A program made the translations under genes and the position numbers. Of a DNA stretch of 64,000 nucleotides, positions 45,309 to 54,012 are shown piece by piece. Position 1 is the stretch's first letter; every line of letters starts with the position of its first letter. Origin of the DNA: Burkholderia cepacia. Its GTDB lineage: Bacteria > Pseudomonadota > Gammaproteobacteria > Burkholderiales > Burkholderiaceae. The notes under the pieces were generated by a model. It saw only the letters and a list, made by a program, of their open reading frames with translations, ran no database searches and had not been told where the DNA came from. The stretch is from positions 1 to 64,000 of the forward strand of contig NZ_LDWR01000096.1 of NCBI RefSeq assembly GCF_001039005.1, in the 5' to 3' direction.

Positions 45309-46742
45309 TCAGGCCCGCGTGCCGGCGTTCGGCGCATCGCCCGGCCAGCGTGCGGCCAACACGATGCAGACGGCGACGAGGACGGCCGCGACGGCGAACG
45401 CGCGCGCCGCGCCGGCCACGATCGCCGTGCCCTGGCCCGCGACCAGCGCACCGAGCGCCGCGACGCCGACGGCGGCGCCGACCTGGCGCGCGGTATTGAG
45501 GATCGCGGACGCGGTGCCTGAGCGGCCGGCCTCGACGCTGCCGAGCATCGTCGACGTCAGCGCGGGAATCGCGATGCCGCCGCCGATCGCCATCGCCGCG
45601 AGCCCCGGCGCCAGCAGCGCATACGGCGTGTGCGCGGCGAGCGTTTGCCACAGCCACACGTAACCCGCGAGCGACACGGCGAGGCCGACGATCACGGTCG
45701 TGCGGAACCCGTACCGGACGGCGAGGCGCGCACTCGCGATATTGGCGAGCATGATGATCGTGAGCGGCGCGAGCGCGAGCCCCGATTCGGTCGCGGTGAA
45801 GCCGCGCGCGTTCTGGAAATAGAGGCTCAGCGAAAAGATCAGCCCGTAGAACGCGGCATTCGTGACCGCGCCGATCGCGAGCGTGCCCGGCACGCGTGCG
45901 ATCCGGAAGAACGCAAGCTGCAGCATCGGCGCGGCCACGCGCCGCTCGATCGCGACGAACAGCGCGCCGAGCACGACCGACGCGGCCAGCGCGCCGGCCG
46001 CATACGGGTCGCCCAGTCCGTGCGCGCCGGCCCGGATGATCCCGCCCGTCAGCAGCCCGAGCACGAGCACCGCGACGATCTGGCCGGCCGGGTCGAACAG
46101 CCGTGTGCGCGCGGCGGCCGAATCCCGCACGTGGCGCAGCGTGAGCCACAGCCCGAGCGCGCAGATCGGCAGGTTGATGAAGAAGATCGCGCGCCAGCCG
46201 AGCGAATCGATCAGCAGGCCGCCGAGCGTCGGCCCGGCCGCGCTGATCGCGCCGCCCGTCGCGCTCCACCATGCGATGGCCTTCACGCGCGCGGCGGCAT
46301 CGTTCGCGCAAGCGTGGGTGATGAGCGCGAGCGACGTGGGCAGGATCATCGCGGCACCGACACCCTGCGCGACGCGCGCGGCGATCAGCGCCGCCAGTGA
46401 CGGCGCGAGCGCGCAGCCGAGCGACGCGAGCAGGAACAGCGCGAGGCCGTACGCGAACAGCCGGCGGCTGCCGAAGCGGTCGGCCAGCGTGCCGGACGTC
46501 AGCAGCAGCGCGGCGAACGACAGCGTGTACGCGTCGACGATCCATTGCAGCCCGTGGACGCTCGATCCGAACGAATGACCGAGGCTCGGAATCGCGACGT
46601 TGACGACGGTCACGTCGAGCTGGACGATCGCGAAGCCGAGGCTCGCGGCCGCAACGGTCGGGAAGATCGCGCGCAGCGACGTGCGGTGCGGCGGCGCGGC
46701 CGCGGTGAGCGCGCTGTCGAGCGCGGGAACCTGCTCGCTCAT
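45309..46742 (-). CDS. DHA2-type MFS drug/metabolite exporter (EmrB/QacA family)
   Basis: This 477-residue transporter has 14 hydrophobic helices, the DHA2 signature LDVTVVNVAIPSLGHSF in helix 1, motif A GTLADRFGSRR and the motif C region GPTLGGLLIDSLGWRAIFFINLP. This family exports drugs and secondary metabolites by proton antiport. It is the first gene of a leftward pair with the second ATP-grasp ligase, so it probably exports the product of the cluster. The ATG at 46742 is preferred over an in-frame start at 46796. Confidence 0.92.
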   Translation of the reverse strand: MSEQVPALDSALTAAAPPHRTSLRAIFPTVAAASLGFAIVQLDVTVVNVAIPSLGHSFGSSVHGLQWIVDAYTLSFAALLLTSGTLADRFGSRRLFAYGLALFLLASLGCALAPSLAALIAARVAQGVGAAMILPTSLALITHACANDAAARVKAIAWWSATGGAISAAGPTLGGLLIDSLGWRAIFFINLPICALGLWLTLRHVRDSAAARTRLFDPAGQIVAVLVLGLLTGGIIRAGAHGLGDPYAAGALAASVVLGALFVAIERRVAAPMLQLAFFRIARVPGTLAIGAVTNAAFYGLIFSLSLYFQNARGFTATESGLALAPLTIIMLANIASARLAVRYGFRTTVIVGLAVSLAGYVWLWQTLAAHTPYALLAPGLAAMAIGGGIAIPALTSTMLGSVEAGRSGTASAILNTARQVGAAVGVAALGALVAGQGTAIVAGAARAFAVAAVLVAVCIVLAARWPGDAPNAGTRA

Positions 46743-47197
46743 CGCGGCTCCCGGGCTGCTTGGTGCGAGTGGAGCGCATGGTACGAGAGGCCGCATGCCG
46801 GCAACGGCACGTCGTATCCGAAGGCGCAGCGCAGCAGGCGGTATCGATTCATCTGGCGGGTTTCCGTATGGCGGAGGGAGGGAGCCGGCCGCCCGTCGAG
46901 GGCGGGCCGCATCGTCGAATCCGACAGAAAACTAGCATCGACACGCTGGCGAATACAAATAATAAGCAGCGATTTTTTAACAAGTATTCGTGTTAAGGGC
47001 CGGCGCGACCGATGCGGCATGACGCCGGTCGTGTTGCTGAACTTATATCGATTATTTTTGTTAGCAATCGATTTAATATCATTTCGCAACGCAACAGAGG
47101 TCTCCTAGTCTTGTCGAGCGCTGCGCACCGAGGACGGCAAAGCGCGGCGGTGGTGCCTAACCGCTCTTCGACCCAAGATTCTTTATACGAGAGACCT
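46743..47197. promoter_or_regulatory. Divergent AT-rich control region, exporter / 2OG-oxygenase
   Basis: About 455 bases, markedly AT-rich from 46920 to 47090. They hold both promoters and a TTAACA-N8-TGTTAA inverted repeat at 46978-46997, a plausible regulator site. No gene is seen. Confidence 0.5.
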
Positions 47198-48319
47198 ATG
47201 ACCTATCTCGCAGATGAACGCATCGTTTTGACGGCAGCGGAATCCGGTCACATCCGGAAGACGCTCGGCGCGCTGGCCTACGACCCGGCCGGCGGCGCCG
47301 GCTACATCAGCGCAGTACGCAAGCTCGCCTACAATGCCTTTCCGGACCGGGTCGTCGACGCATTCGACCGCGCGAAGGCACCGACCGCGGACGCGCACGG
47401 CTCGATCGAGATCGACAACCTGCCGATCGACGAGGACGTGCAGGGCAGCCCGAGGTTCGAGGAAACCGGCCGCTCGTTCAAGGCCGGCGTGCTGAGCGAG
47501 AACGTGCTGGTCGCCCTGAGCACGCTGGCCGGCGAGCCGTATTCGATCGCGCACGAAGGCCGCGAACTCGTGAACAATCTCACGCCGCACAAGGCGACCG
47601 CGCGCGACTATACGGGTCTCGGCTCGGAGGTCGAGCTTGATTTCCACATCGAGAACGCCGCGCAGGCCCACATGCCCGAAGGCGACACGTCGCCGTTCGC
47701 GTTGCTGCTGCTCGGCGTGCGCAGCGAGGCCGGCGGCGGCCCGTACACGCGGCTCGCCGATGCGCGCCGCGCGCTTCAACTGCTGTCGCCGGACGATATC
47801 GCGCTGCTCTACGGCGAGCACTTCATCATCCGCGTGCCGTACCGGTGGCGCGGCGCGGCACCGACGCCGCGCGACAACACCGACCTGAGTGCCGTGCTGT
47901 CGGGGCCGCTCGATGCGCCGCGCGTGACGGTCGCGTTCTATCCGGACATGGTGCTGGCGGTCAACACGCGTGCGCAAGAGGCGCTGGCCAACCTGTATCG
48001 CGCGGTGCGCGAGGTGTCGTTCGGGGTCCAGGTGTCGCCGGGCAAGCTGGTGCTGATCAACAACCATTTCACGCTGCATTCGCGCGACCGCTTCGATCCG
48101 CAATACGACGAGAACGATCGCGCGTTTCGCTGGGTGCAGCGCGTGTTCGTCGCGCGCAGCCTGTGGAATTTCCGCGCGTTCACGCCGTTGCAGGCGCGCG
48201 TATTCGATCCGAAAGCGCTGTATGCGGGCGAGTCGCCGGCGCAGCAGCGCCCGATACCCGTCGCGCAACCGGTGCCGCAGCGCGCGGCCGCGGCCGAACT
48301 CGAAGCCACGCCCGCATGA
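47198..48319 (+). CDS. Fe(II)/2-oxoglutarate oxygenase (clavaminate-synthase/Asn-Arg hydroxylase type)
   Basis: This 373-residue protein of the TauD/clavaminate-synthase-like group has iron ligands His150-x-Glu152 (LDFHIENAA) and the distal His294 in FTLHSRDRFD, with Arg311 in FRWVQRVFVAR as the 2-oxoglutarate-binding arginine. This spacing is that of free amino-acid hydroxylases such as AsnO and VioC, which hydroxylate the beta-carbon of Asn or Arg. The last 30 residues are an Ala/Pro-rich tail. GAGAG precedes the ATG. It is divergent from the exporter and likely makes a hydroxy-amino-acid building block for the cluster (inference). Confidence 0.88.
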   Translation: MTYLADERIVLTAAESGHIRKTLGALAYDPAGGAGYISAVRKLAYNAFPDRVVDAFDRAKAPTADAHGSIEIDNLPIDEDVQGSPRFEETGRSFKAGVLSENVLVALSTLAGEPYSIAHEGRELVNNLTPHKATARDYTGLGSEVELDFHIENAAQAHMPEGDTSPFALLLLGVRSEAGGGPYTRLADARRALQLLSPDDIALLYGEHFIIRVPYRWRGAAPTPRDNTDLSAVLSGPLDAPRVTVAFYPDMVLAVNTRAQEALANLYRAVREVSFGVQVSPGKLVLINNHFTLHSRDRFDPQYDENDRAFRWVQRVFVARSLWNFRAFTPLQARVFDPKALYAGESPAQQRPIPVAQPVPQRAAAAELEATPA

Positions 48320-48422
48320 GCGGGCCGCGAATGCGGAGGGGGCGGCGACCTGCGCCGACCATCGCCCGGCCCCCGCTCGCGTTCGGCCAATGCATCAACG
48401 AACCGGAAGGAATCCCGACAAC

Positions 48423-49361
48423 ATGAGAAGAACAGCATTTCCCGTGGCGCGCGTCGTGCGTGTGCTGGCCGCCGTCCTGCTTGGCGGCAGCGTTGTTGCG
48501 CAGGCCGCGACGTTCGACCTGAGCCCCGAGCAGCCTGGCCGGCAGCGCGGCACCGTGAACCCGGCGGTCGAACAGGCGTTGCCGGGCGGCTTCAGGTTTG
48601 CCGAAGCAAACACGCTGACGATCGGCATCGCACCGAACCTGCCGCCGCTCAGCACTTATGCGACCGATGCGCGCACGGTGGTCGGCTTCGATCCCGATCT
48701 CGCGCAGCTCATCGCGGACAGCATCGGCCGCAAGCTGAAGATCGTGCCGCTCGCGTGGGCCGACTGGCCGCTCGCGCTGCAATCCGGCAAGGTCGACGCG
48801 GTGATCTCGAACGTGACGGTCACCGAGCAGCGCAAGGAGAAGTTCGACTTCTCGACCTATCGGCGAGATCAGCTCGGTTTCTATGTGAAGAACAACAGCC
48901 GGATCGCCGCGATCCGCGAGCCGAAGGACGTCGCGGGGCTGCGCGTAGTAACCGACTCGGGGACGAACCAGGAAAAGATCCTGCTCGAATGGAACCGGCA
49001 GAACGTCGCACGCGGCCTCGCGCCGGTCGAGATCCAGTATTACGCCGATGCGGCGGAGCGCTGGGTCGCGCTGCAATCGGGCCGCGTCGACACGATCTTC
49101 AGCGTGAATTCGATGCTCGCGTACCAGGCGTCGCTGCGCGGCGACGCGAAGCTGATCGGCACCGTGAGCGGCGGCTGGCCGCGCACCGCGGACATCGCGA
49201 TCACGACGCGCAAGGGCAGCGGCCTTGCCGATCCACTGACGATCGCGATCAATGCGCTGATCGCGAACGGCAGCTACCGGAAGGTGCTCGGCCGCTGGAG
49301 TCTCGACGCCGAGTCGATCGACAAGTCGCAGATCAATCCGCCGGGGCTGCCGCGCACCTGA
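48423..49361 (+). CDS. Periplasmic amino-acid-type ABC substrate-binding protein
   Basis: This 312-residue SBP family 3 protein has a signal peptide ending VVAQAA|TFDLSPEQ. Family marks are LTIGIAPNLPPLSTYATDARTVVGFDPDLAQLIAD, WPLALQSGKVDAVISNVTVTEQRKEKFDFS and GLRVVTDSGTNQEKILLEW (each in shorter runs here). Such proteins bind polar amino acids or small amines for an ABC importer; no permease or ATPase gene is adjacent. It starts about 100 bases after the 2OG-oxygenase, so substrate supply or product recapture for the same pathway is plausible. Confidence 0.9.
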   Translation: MRRTAFPVARVVRVLAAVLLGGSVVAQAATFDLSPEQPGRQRGTVNPAVEQALPGGFRFAEANTLTIGIAPNLPPLSTYATDARTVVGFDPDLAQLIADSIGRKLKIVPLAWADWPLALQSGKVDAVISNVTVTEQRKEKFDFSTYRRDQLGFYVKNNSRIAAIREPKDVAGLRVVTDSGTNQEKILLEWNRQNVARGLAPVEIQYYADAAERWVALQSGRVDTIFSVNSMLAYQASLRGDAKLIGTVSGGWPRTADIAITTRKGSGLADPLTIAINALIANGSYRKVLGRWSLDAESIDKSQINPPGLPRT

Positions 49362-49383
49362 GTGCAATACGGCGAACGTGCGA

Positions 49384-50274
49384 TCAGGTAATCGGCCACT
49401 GCAGGATAACGATACCGTCGTTGAAGTCGCTGTCGGCGCCGTCCTCGGACCCGAGCCAGCCGAGCCAAACCGTGTCGCCCGCGGACAGCGGCGCGAGGCG
49501 CGCATCGGTCGCGGATTTCCTGCCGTTGGCCGAGGCATCGATCCGGATCTTGCCGCCTTGCGAATTCAGCGTGAACAGCCTGACGCCGGCGTCGCTGTTG
49601 CCGATGAACGAGGCGGCCGGTTCCGGCGCATCGTCGATGAACAGTTTCAGGTCCTGCCGGTCGGCGGCATTCGCGTAGAAGAGCGCCTTGAACGCGGTAT
49701 TCGGCGGCAGGTTGAAGTTGCCGTTCCGGTCCGACGACGGCTTGAAATCCGCTTGCTTCGTGTCCGGCTGGCTGCCGGCGATCTCGATCGACGTTTCCCA
49801 GCGGAAATAACCCGACACGGCGCCGTCGCGATCGAGCACGGCGAAATCGGCCGTACACGTGGTGGTGCCGGCGGCCAGTACCTCGCTGCGCCAGACATGG
49901 TCTTTCAGCGGCCGGCACGACGGATGAAGCAGGTCGTCGCCATCCGGTACCGGCGTGGTGGCGTCGCGCACTTCCGCTTCGATCGGCGCGACGATGCCCG
50001 CATCCTTCAACGCGAACCGGACGAACAACACGCTCAACTCGGCACGCAGCGCCAGCGCGGTTTCGCGCAGGTGCAACTCGTCGCCCGGCGCGAGGCCGGC
50101 AAAGAGCCGGTTGTCGTTGTGGCCGAGCTGCACGGCGTCGCCCGGGCTCAACACGTAGATGTGCCGGCCGTCGATCACGGTCGGTGCGGCCGCGTCCCGG
50201 CTCGCATCGGGGTAGGCCGACAGCAGCGTGACGGCATCGACGATCGCGAGCACATCGCAACGAAGACCAGACAT
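49384..50274 (-). CDS. AidA/PixA - LecB fusion lectin
   Basis: This 296-residue protein joins an N-terminal AidA/PixA domain (1-165: IDGRHIYVLSPGDAVQL, GDELHLRETALAL, GYFRWETSIEI) to a C-terminal LecB/PA-IIL-type calcium lectin domain (182-296). The lectin half keeps the calcium-binding cluster GSEDGADSDFND (Glu277, Asp281, Asp283, Asn285, Asp286) and a final WPIT. The sugar-specificity loop reads NAAD (202-205), close to the mannose-preferring Burkholderia lectins. Known Burkholderia BC2L lectins have other N-terminal domains; an AidA-type fusion was, from memory, noted for a fourth lectin, BC2L-D. GGAGGAAG before the ATG fixes the start. It lies 65 bases after aidA on the same strand. Confidence 0.88.
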   Translation of the reverse strand: MSGLRCDVLAIVDAVTLLSAYPDASRDAAAPTVIDGRHIYVLSPGDAVQLGHNDNRLFAGLAPGDELHLRETALALRAELSVLFVRFALKDAGIVAPIEAEVRDATTPVPDGDDLLHPSCRPLKDHVWRSEVLAAGTTTCTADFAVLDRDGAVSGYFRWETSIEIAGSQPDTKQADFKPSSDRNGNFNLPPNTAFKALFYANAADRQDLKLFIDDAPEPAASFIGNSDAGVRLFTLNSQGGKIRIDASANGRKSATDARLAPLSAGDTVWLGWLGSEDGADSDFNDGIVILQWPIT

Positions 50275-50303
50275 GAGCACTTCCTCCGCAACAAGGAAAC
50301 GAC

Positions 50304-50330
50304 GCGGGCGACCGCAGCGCGGCCGCCCGC
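50304..50330 (-). repeat. GC-rich stem-loop between aidA and the lectin gene
   Basis: GCGGGCGACCGC pairs with GCGGCCGCCCGC (one mismatch) around AGC. No T-run follows in the direction of transcription, so it may act as an attenuator or RNA-stability element reducing lectin relative to AidA. Confidence 0.45.
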
Positions 50331-50339
50331 CTGCCGCGA

Positions 50340-50843
50340 TCAGTTATGGATCGAGATGAACGGATCCCACGAGAAGCAGCCCTGGCTCTGGCAGTTGCGA
50401 TCGATGATCTGGAATTGGAAGTGATAGGTCACGCGGCCGACCTTCAGGCATTCCGACGACCAGTAGTAGTTCGCGACCTTCTGGCACGTCGGCACTTCCG
50501 GCTTGCTGGTGTTCGGCACCGGAATCGACGCTTCCGCGACCCGCGGCGTCGGCGTCGAGATCAGTTCGTTGCCGACGTTGCCGATGAACTTGTAGAACAC
50601 CACCTGGTTCTCGAAGCCCAGCGACAGGCTCGTTTCACGCCAGCGGATCAGGTCGCCGACCTGCGCCTTCAGGTCGAGTTCGCCGCCCGCCTGCCCGGAG
50701 ATGACGTTGTCCTGGTTGGTCACCATATAGACATAACGCCAGTCGATCAGCGTCGGCGCGGCCGGATTCTTGCTGGGATTCGGATATTTTTTGAGAATGG
50801 TTTCGGTATCGAAAGAAACGAGCACATCGGTGACGCGTGACAT
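50340..50843 (-). CDS. aidA: PixA/AidA inclusion-body family protein
   Basis: This 167-residue single-domain PixA/AidA protein contains DVLVSFDTETILKKYPNPSKN, TLIDWRYVYMVTNQDNVIS, GDLIRWRETSLSLGF, VPTCQKVANYYWSSECLKVG and the terminal CFSWDPFISIHN. In B. cenocepacia AidA is a strongly quorum-sensing-regulated protein needed for nematode killing. GGGAGCTTCT precedes the ATG. A CepR-like box lies about 150 bases upstream and the lectin fusion gene follows, so the pair is probably expressed at high cell density. Confidence 0.92.
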   Translation of the reverse strand: MSRVTDVLVSFDTETILKKYPNPSKNPAAPTLIDWRYVYMVTNQDNVISGQAGGELDLKAQVGDLIRWRETSLSLGFENQVVFYKFIGNVGNELISTPTPRVAEASIPVPNTSKPEVPTCQKVANYYWSSECLKVGRVTYHFQFQIIDRNCQSQGCFSWDPFISIHN

Positions 50844-51160
50844 AGAAGCTCCCGTTTGAAGGAATGGGACTTATTGTTGCGCGAATTTCTTCGTGCAGCG
50901 GCCATCGCCTTGTCCCGCAAGGCTCCACGCTGATTGGGGCTCGTACGGACGCGATGGCGAATGCAGGTTATCCCGTTCGATTAATTCTGGAAGCTGTGAA
51001 AGTAAACAGGGTCGTTAAAATAATTTCAGGCGGTAATTTTAATATCGGAATCAATCGAATTGATGCGTGACATAAATATCGCGACATTGAATCTGTTAAT
51101 TGATTGATCGATTATTTTTCTGAAATGGGAAATGAGGCGGGACGACCGGCGACAGGCCGC
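50844..51160. other. aidA promoter region
   Basis: About 317 bases, AT-rich between 50980 and 51125. It holds the CepR-like box described separately and no gene. Confidence 0.5.
50994..51009 (-). promoter_or_regulatory. CepR-type lux box upstream of aidA
   Basis: CTGTGAAAGTAAACAG is a 16-base element with the CTGT-N8-ACAG arms of CepR/LuxR-type boxes. Its flanks on the minus strand (CCCTGT...) extend the match. It lies 151 bases before the aidA start, and aidA is a known CepR target in B. cenocepacia. Confidence 0.6.
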
Positions 51161-51544
51161 TCAACGGTAGGTCCAGAGCCGATGCAGCACGAACGTCGTC
51201 GGCGGAATGAGCAGCGCGATCACGACGATGCTCATCCCGCGCGACACATCGAACGCTTCTGCGGCGCGCGCGAGCAGCAGCGTTTCGAGGAAGCCGGCCA
51301 GCGTGACCGCGAAAAAGCGCAGCGCGTTGCGCGTGCGCACCGTCGACGAGAAGCTCCACAGCGTATTCGCGAGATACGAGAACGCCGTGGCGCACAGGAA
51401 CGCGACCGCATTCGCGGTCACCAGCGTCGCATCGCACATCTCGAACATCGCCGATGCGACCAGCGTGTGGATCGCGGTCGAGAACAGCCCCGACAAGCCG
51501 AAGCGCACGAGCCTCGTGCGTTCGGCATAGAGCAGGTCGATCAT
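51161..51544 (-). CDS. GtrA-family membrane protein
   Basis: This 127-residue GtrA-like protein has four transmembrane helices (VRFGLSGLFSTAIHTLVASAMF, LVTANAVAFLCATAFSYLANTLWSF, ALRFFAVTLAGFLETLLL, MSIVVIALLIPPTTFVLHRLW) and the conserved N..WTF-like NTLWSF. GtrA proteins are thought to flip polyprenyl-linked sugars. It follows the GT2 gene with its start overlapping or abutting that gene's end; the ATG at 51544 is chosen, with a start at 51583 possible. Together with the GT2 gene it forms a gtrA/gtrB pair. Confidence 0.88.
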   Translation of the reverse strand: MIDLLYAERTRLVRFGLSGLFSTAIHTLVASAMFEMCDATLVTANAVAFLCATAFSYLANTLWSFSSTVRTRNALRFFAVTLAGFLETLLLARAAEAFDVSRGMSIVVIALLIPPTTFVLHRLWTYR

Positions 51545-51560
51545 GGCCGTCTGCGCGCGT

Positions 51561-52604
51561 TCAGCGTGCGTCGATCCGCGCACGGATCGGCTGCACGCGC
51601 CGGCGTGCGATCTGGCGGCGCGCGTCGCGCGCGACCGGGAGCTCGATCACCTTGGCGTGCGCCTGGTAGCGGCGGCGGATCAGGTACACGGGCCGTTGCT
51701 TCGACTCGTCGTAGATCCGCCCGATATATTCGCCGACCACGCCGATGCCGATCAGCTCGATACCGCCGATGAACAGCGTGATCGAGATCAGCGACGCGTA
51801 ACCGAGCACCGGATTGCCGAACAGCAGCGTGCGCAAGACGATGAACGAGCCGTACAGGAACGCGAGCGCAGCGATGCCGACGCCGATGTAGGTCCAGCTG
51901 CGCAGCGGCACGGTGCTGAAGCTGGTGATCCCTTCCAGCGCGAAATTCCACAGCTTCCAGCCGGAGAACTTCGAGTGTCCGGCGCTGCGCGGATCGCGCT
52001 GGTATTCGACGATCACGGTGCGGTAGCCGACCCACGCGAACAGCCCCTTCATGAAGCGGTGCCGCTCGGGCAGGCTGCGCAGCGCGTTCACGACCTTGCG
52101 ATCCATCAGCCGGAAATCGCCGACGTTCTCCGGCAGCTTCACGTCCGACAGCAGGTTGTGCACGCGGTAGTAGATCGCGGCGGCGGTGCGCTTCGCGAAC
52201 GAATCGCAGGCGCGGTTGCTGCGCTTCGCCGCGACGACCTCCGCGCCGTCGCGCCAGTGTTCGATCATCACCGGAATCAGGCTCGGCGGGTCCTGCAGGT
52301 CGGCGTCGAGCGGGATCACCGCGTCGCCGGCGGCTTCGTCGAGGCCGGCCGTCAGCGCCGCTTCCTTGCCGAAGTTGCGGGTGAGATCGATGACGCGCAC
52401 GCGCCGCTCGCGGGTGCTGATCCGGATCAGGCGTTCGAGCGTGTCGTCGCGGCTGCCGTCGTTCACGCAGACGATCTCGAAGCGGATCGACGCGATGGCC
52501 GTCAGCAACGGAATCACGACGTCGAAGAAATGCTCGACCGCCTCGCCTTCGTTATAGAACGGCACGACCAGCGAAACGAGCGGCGTGAAGTGTGGTTCCC
52601 GCAT
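51561..52604 (-). CDS. Polyprenyl-phosphate glycosyltransferase, GT2 (GtrB/ArnC type)
   Basis: This 347-residue protein has an N-terminal GT2 domain (PLVSLVVPFYNEGEAVEHFF, VNDGSRDDTLERL, the DADLQDPPSLIP metal site, FRLMDRKVVNAL, QRDPRSAGHSKFSGWKLWNF). Two C-terminal transmembrane helices follow (YIGVGIAALAFLYGSFIVL, LISITLFIGGIELIGIGVVGEYIGRIY in pieces). This is the GtrB/DPM-like layout that charges undecaprenyl phosphate with a sugar. The last 30 residues are strongly basic. It is upstream of gtrA and downstream of two GT87-like genes in the same leftward operon. Confidence 0.92.
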   Translation of the reverse strand: MREPHFTPLVSLVVPFYNEGEAVEHFFDVVIPLLTAIASIRFEIVCVNDGSRDDTLERLIRISTRERRVRVIDLTRNFGKEAALTAGLDEAAGDAVIPLDADLQDPPSLIPVMIEHWRDGAEVVAAKRSNRACDSFAKRTAAAIYYRVHNLLSDVKLPENVGDFRLMDRKVVNALRSLPERHRFMKGLFAWVGYRTVIVEYQRDPRSAGHSKFSGWKLWNFALEGITSFSTVPLRSWTYIGVGIAALAFLYGSFIVLRTLLFGNPVLGYASLISITLFIGGIELIGIGVVGEYIGRIYDESKQRPVYLIRRRYQAHAKVIELPVARDARRQIARRRVQPIRARIDAR

Positions 52605-52629
52605 GATGATTCCCCTTTGTGATGTCGCT

Positions 52630-54012
52630 TCACCGGTCCGCGCCGAAGGTCGGGCGGCCGGCGCGGCGCATTCCGTACGCCGGGCGGTGGTGCGGTCGGA
52701 CCGGATGCGCGAATCCGGTCTCGGTCGAGTCGTCGCGTGCGTCCGGTATCGACGGCACGTCGTGTCGTTCCTGGGCGATCCGGCTGACGAGCAGCGCGAG
52801 CGACGCCAGCGTGACGAGCGGCATGAACTGGAACGACAGATGCGGCACGACCGCCAGGCCCGCGAGCGGCATCGGCCACATCAGCATCAGCCATTCGCGA
52901 TCGAAGCGCCGCCAGCCGTGCGTCCACGCATAACGCGCGTACCACGCGATCACGATGCCGTACCACGTCAGGTCGTAGTCGTACAGGTAAGGGCTGACGA
53001 GCAGGCATGCGCACGCGAGGGTCGCGGCGCGCAGCGCGTACGAACATGCGCCACGCCACGCGTAGACGACGGCGAAGACGGCGGCCGCGGCCGACAGCAG
53101 CTGCAGGCTGCGCGCGGCAAGCGCGGGCCAGCCGGCCATCGTCGCGAGCGCGAACACGGTCGGCATGCGCGCGAGCTTGGCGTGACCGGTGCCGACGATC
53201 GCATACACGTTGCCGAGCACATGCGCGAATGTGACCCACGGGCCGATCCCGAACGCGAGCGTCGCAAGCGCGGCGCTGCCGGCGATCGTCGCGGCCCACG
53301 CGGCCAGCGCGCGCCATTGGCCCGCGCACAGCAGCGCGAGCGGGAACAGCACGGCGAGCTGCGGCTTCATCGTCAGCAGGCCGAAGCAGATCCCGGCGCA
53401 CACGGGGCGGCGGTTCAGCACGAACAGGCCGATGCCGGCAAGCAGCGCGGTGAAGAGGCTGGTCTGCCCGACGATTACGGTGAGGAACGCGCCGGGGAAG
53501 GCGAGCGCGCACAGCCACGCGGCATCGCGCTGCGCGGTCGCGCGGATCGTCGCGGCGAACAGCGCATACGTGACACCGAGCCACAGCACGAGCGCCAGCG
53601 TGTACGGCAGCCAGCCGAGCGGCAGCACGAGCAGCAGCATCGTCGGAGGATAGAGCCACGGCAGCGTGCCGTCCGCGAGCGTCATCGTCGGGACCGCGAG
53701 CTTCTGGACCGCGAACAGCGCGGGGAAGTGCCATGCGTCGGCACCGTGTCCGTGCGCGGCGAGCCACGCGGCGCTCCAGATCGGCGAGAAATCCTGCGAC
53801 AGCGGTTCCAGTGCGCCGTGGCGCGACAGGGCCACGCGGATCACGTAGATGCCGATGAACAGCAGCTCGGCCAGCAACACGCCGGCCGCATAGAGACGCA
53901 CGCGATCGCGATTGAGCCAGTGCGGGTAGCGGCGCGGGCCCGCGATCGGGAGCTCCGGATGCATGTCGACGGCCGGATGCGCGTGGCGGGCGAACGAGGG
54001 CGCCTTCATCAT
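52630..54012 (-). CDS. GT87/DUF2029 polyprenyl-sugar-dependent mannosyltransferase-like protein
   Basis: This 460-residue integral membrane protein has about ten helices and the GT87 marks DFSPIWSAAWLAAHGHGADAW, LPWLYPPTMLLLVLPLG, FLTVIVGQTSLFTALL, LLTMKPQLAVLFPLAL and YLYDYDLTWYG. Family members (e.g. PimE) transfer sugars from polyprenyl phosphate on the outer face of the membrane. The start codon overlaps the stop of the upstream homologue (ATGA), so the two are translationally coupled; the long C-terminal 60 residues are soluble and low-complexity. Confidence 0.85.
   Translation of the reverse strand: MMKAPSFARHAHPAVDMHPELPIAGPRRYPHWLNRDRVRLYAAGVLLAELLFIGIYVIRVALSRHGALEPLSQDFSPIWSAAWLAAHGHGADAWHFPALFAVQKLAVPTMTLADGTLPWLYPPTMLLLVLPLGWLPYTLALVLWLGVTYALFAATIRATAQRDAAWLCALAFPGAFLTVIVGQTSLFTALLAGIGLFVLNRRPVCAGICFGLLTMKPQLAVLFPLALLCAGQWRALAAWAATIAGSAALATLAFGIGPWVTFAHVLGNVYAIVGTGHAKLARMPTVFALATMAGWPALAARSLQLLSAAAAVFAVVYAWRGACSYALRAATLACACLLVSPYLYDYDLTWYGIVIAWYARYAWTHGWRRFDREWLMLMWPMPLAGLAVVPHLSFQFMPLVTLASLALLVSRIAQERHDVPSIPDARDDSTETGFAHPVRPHHRPAYGMRRAGRPTFGADR

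Noticed and set aside
43981-46779. 932-codon open frame on the minus strand
   Set aside because: Shadow of the ATP-grasp and MFS genes; composition is low-complexity Arg/Ala with no domain.
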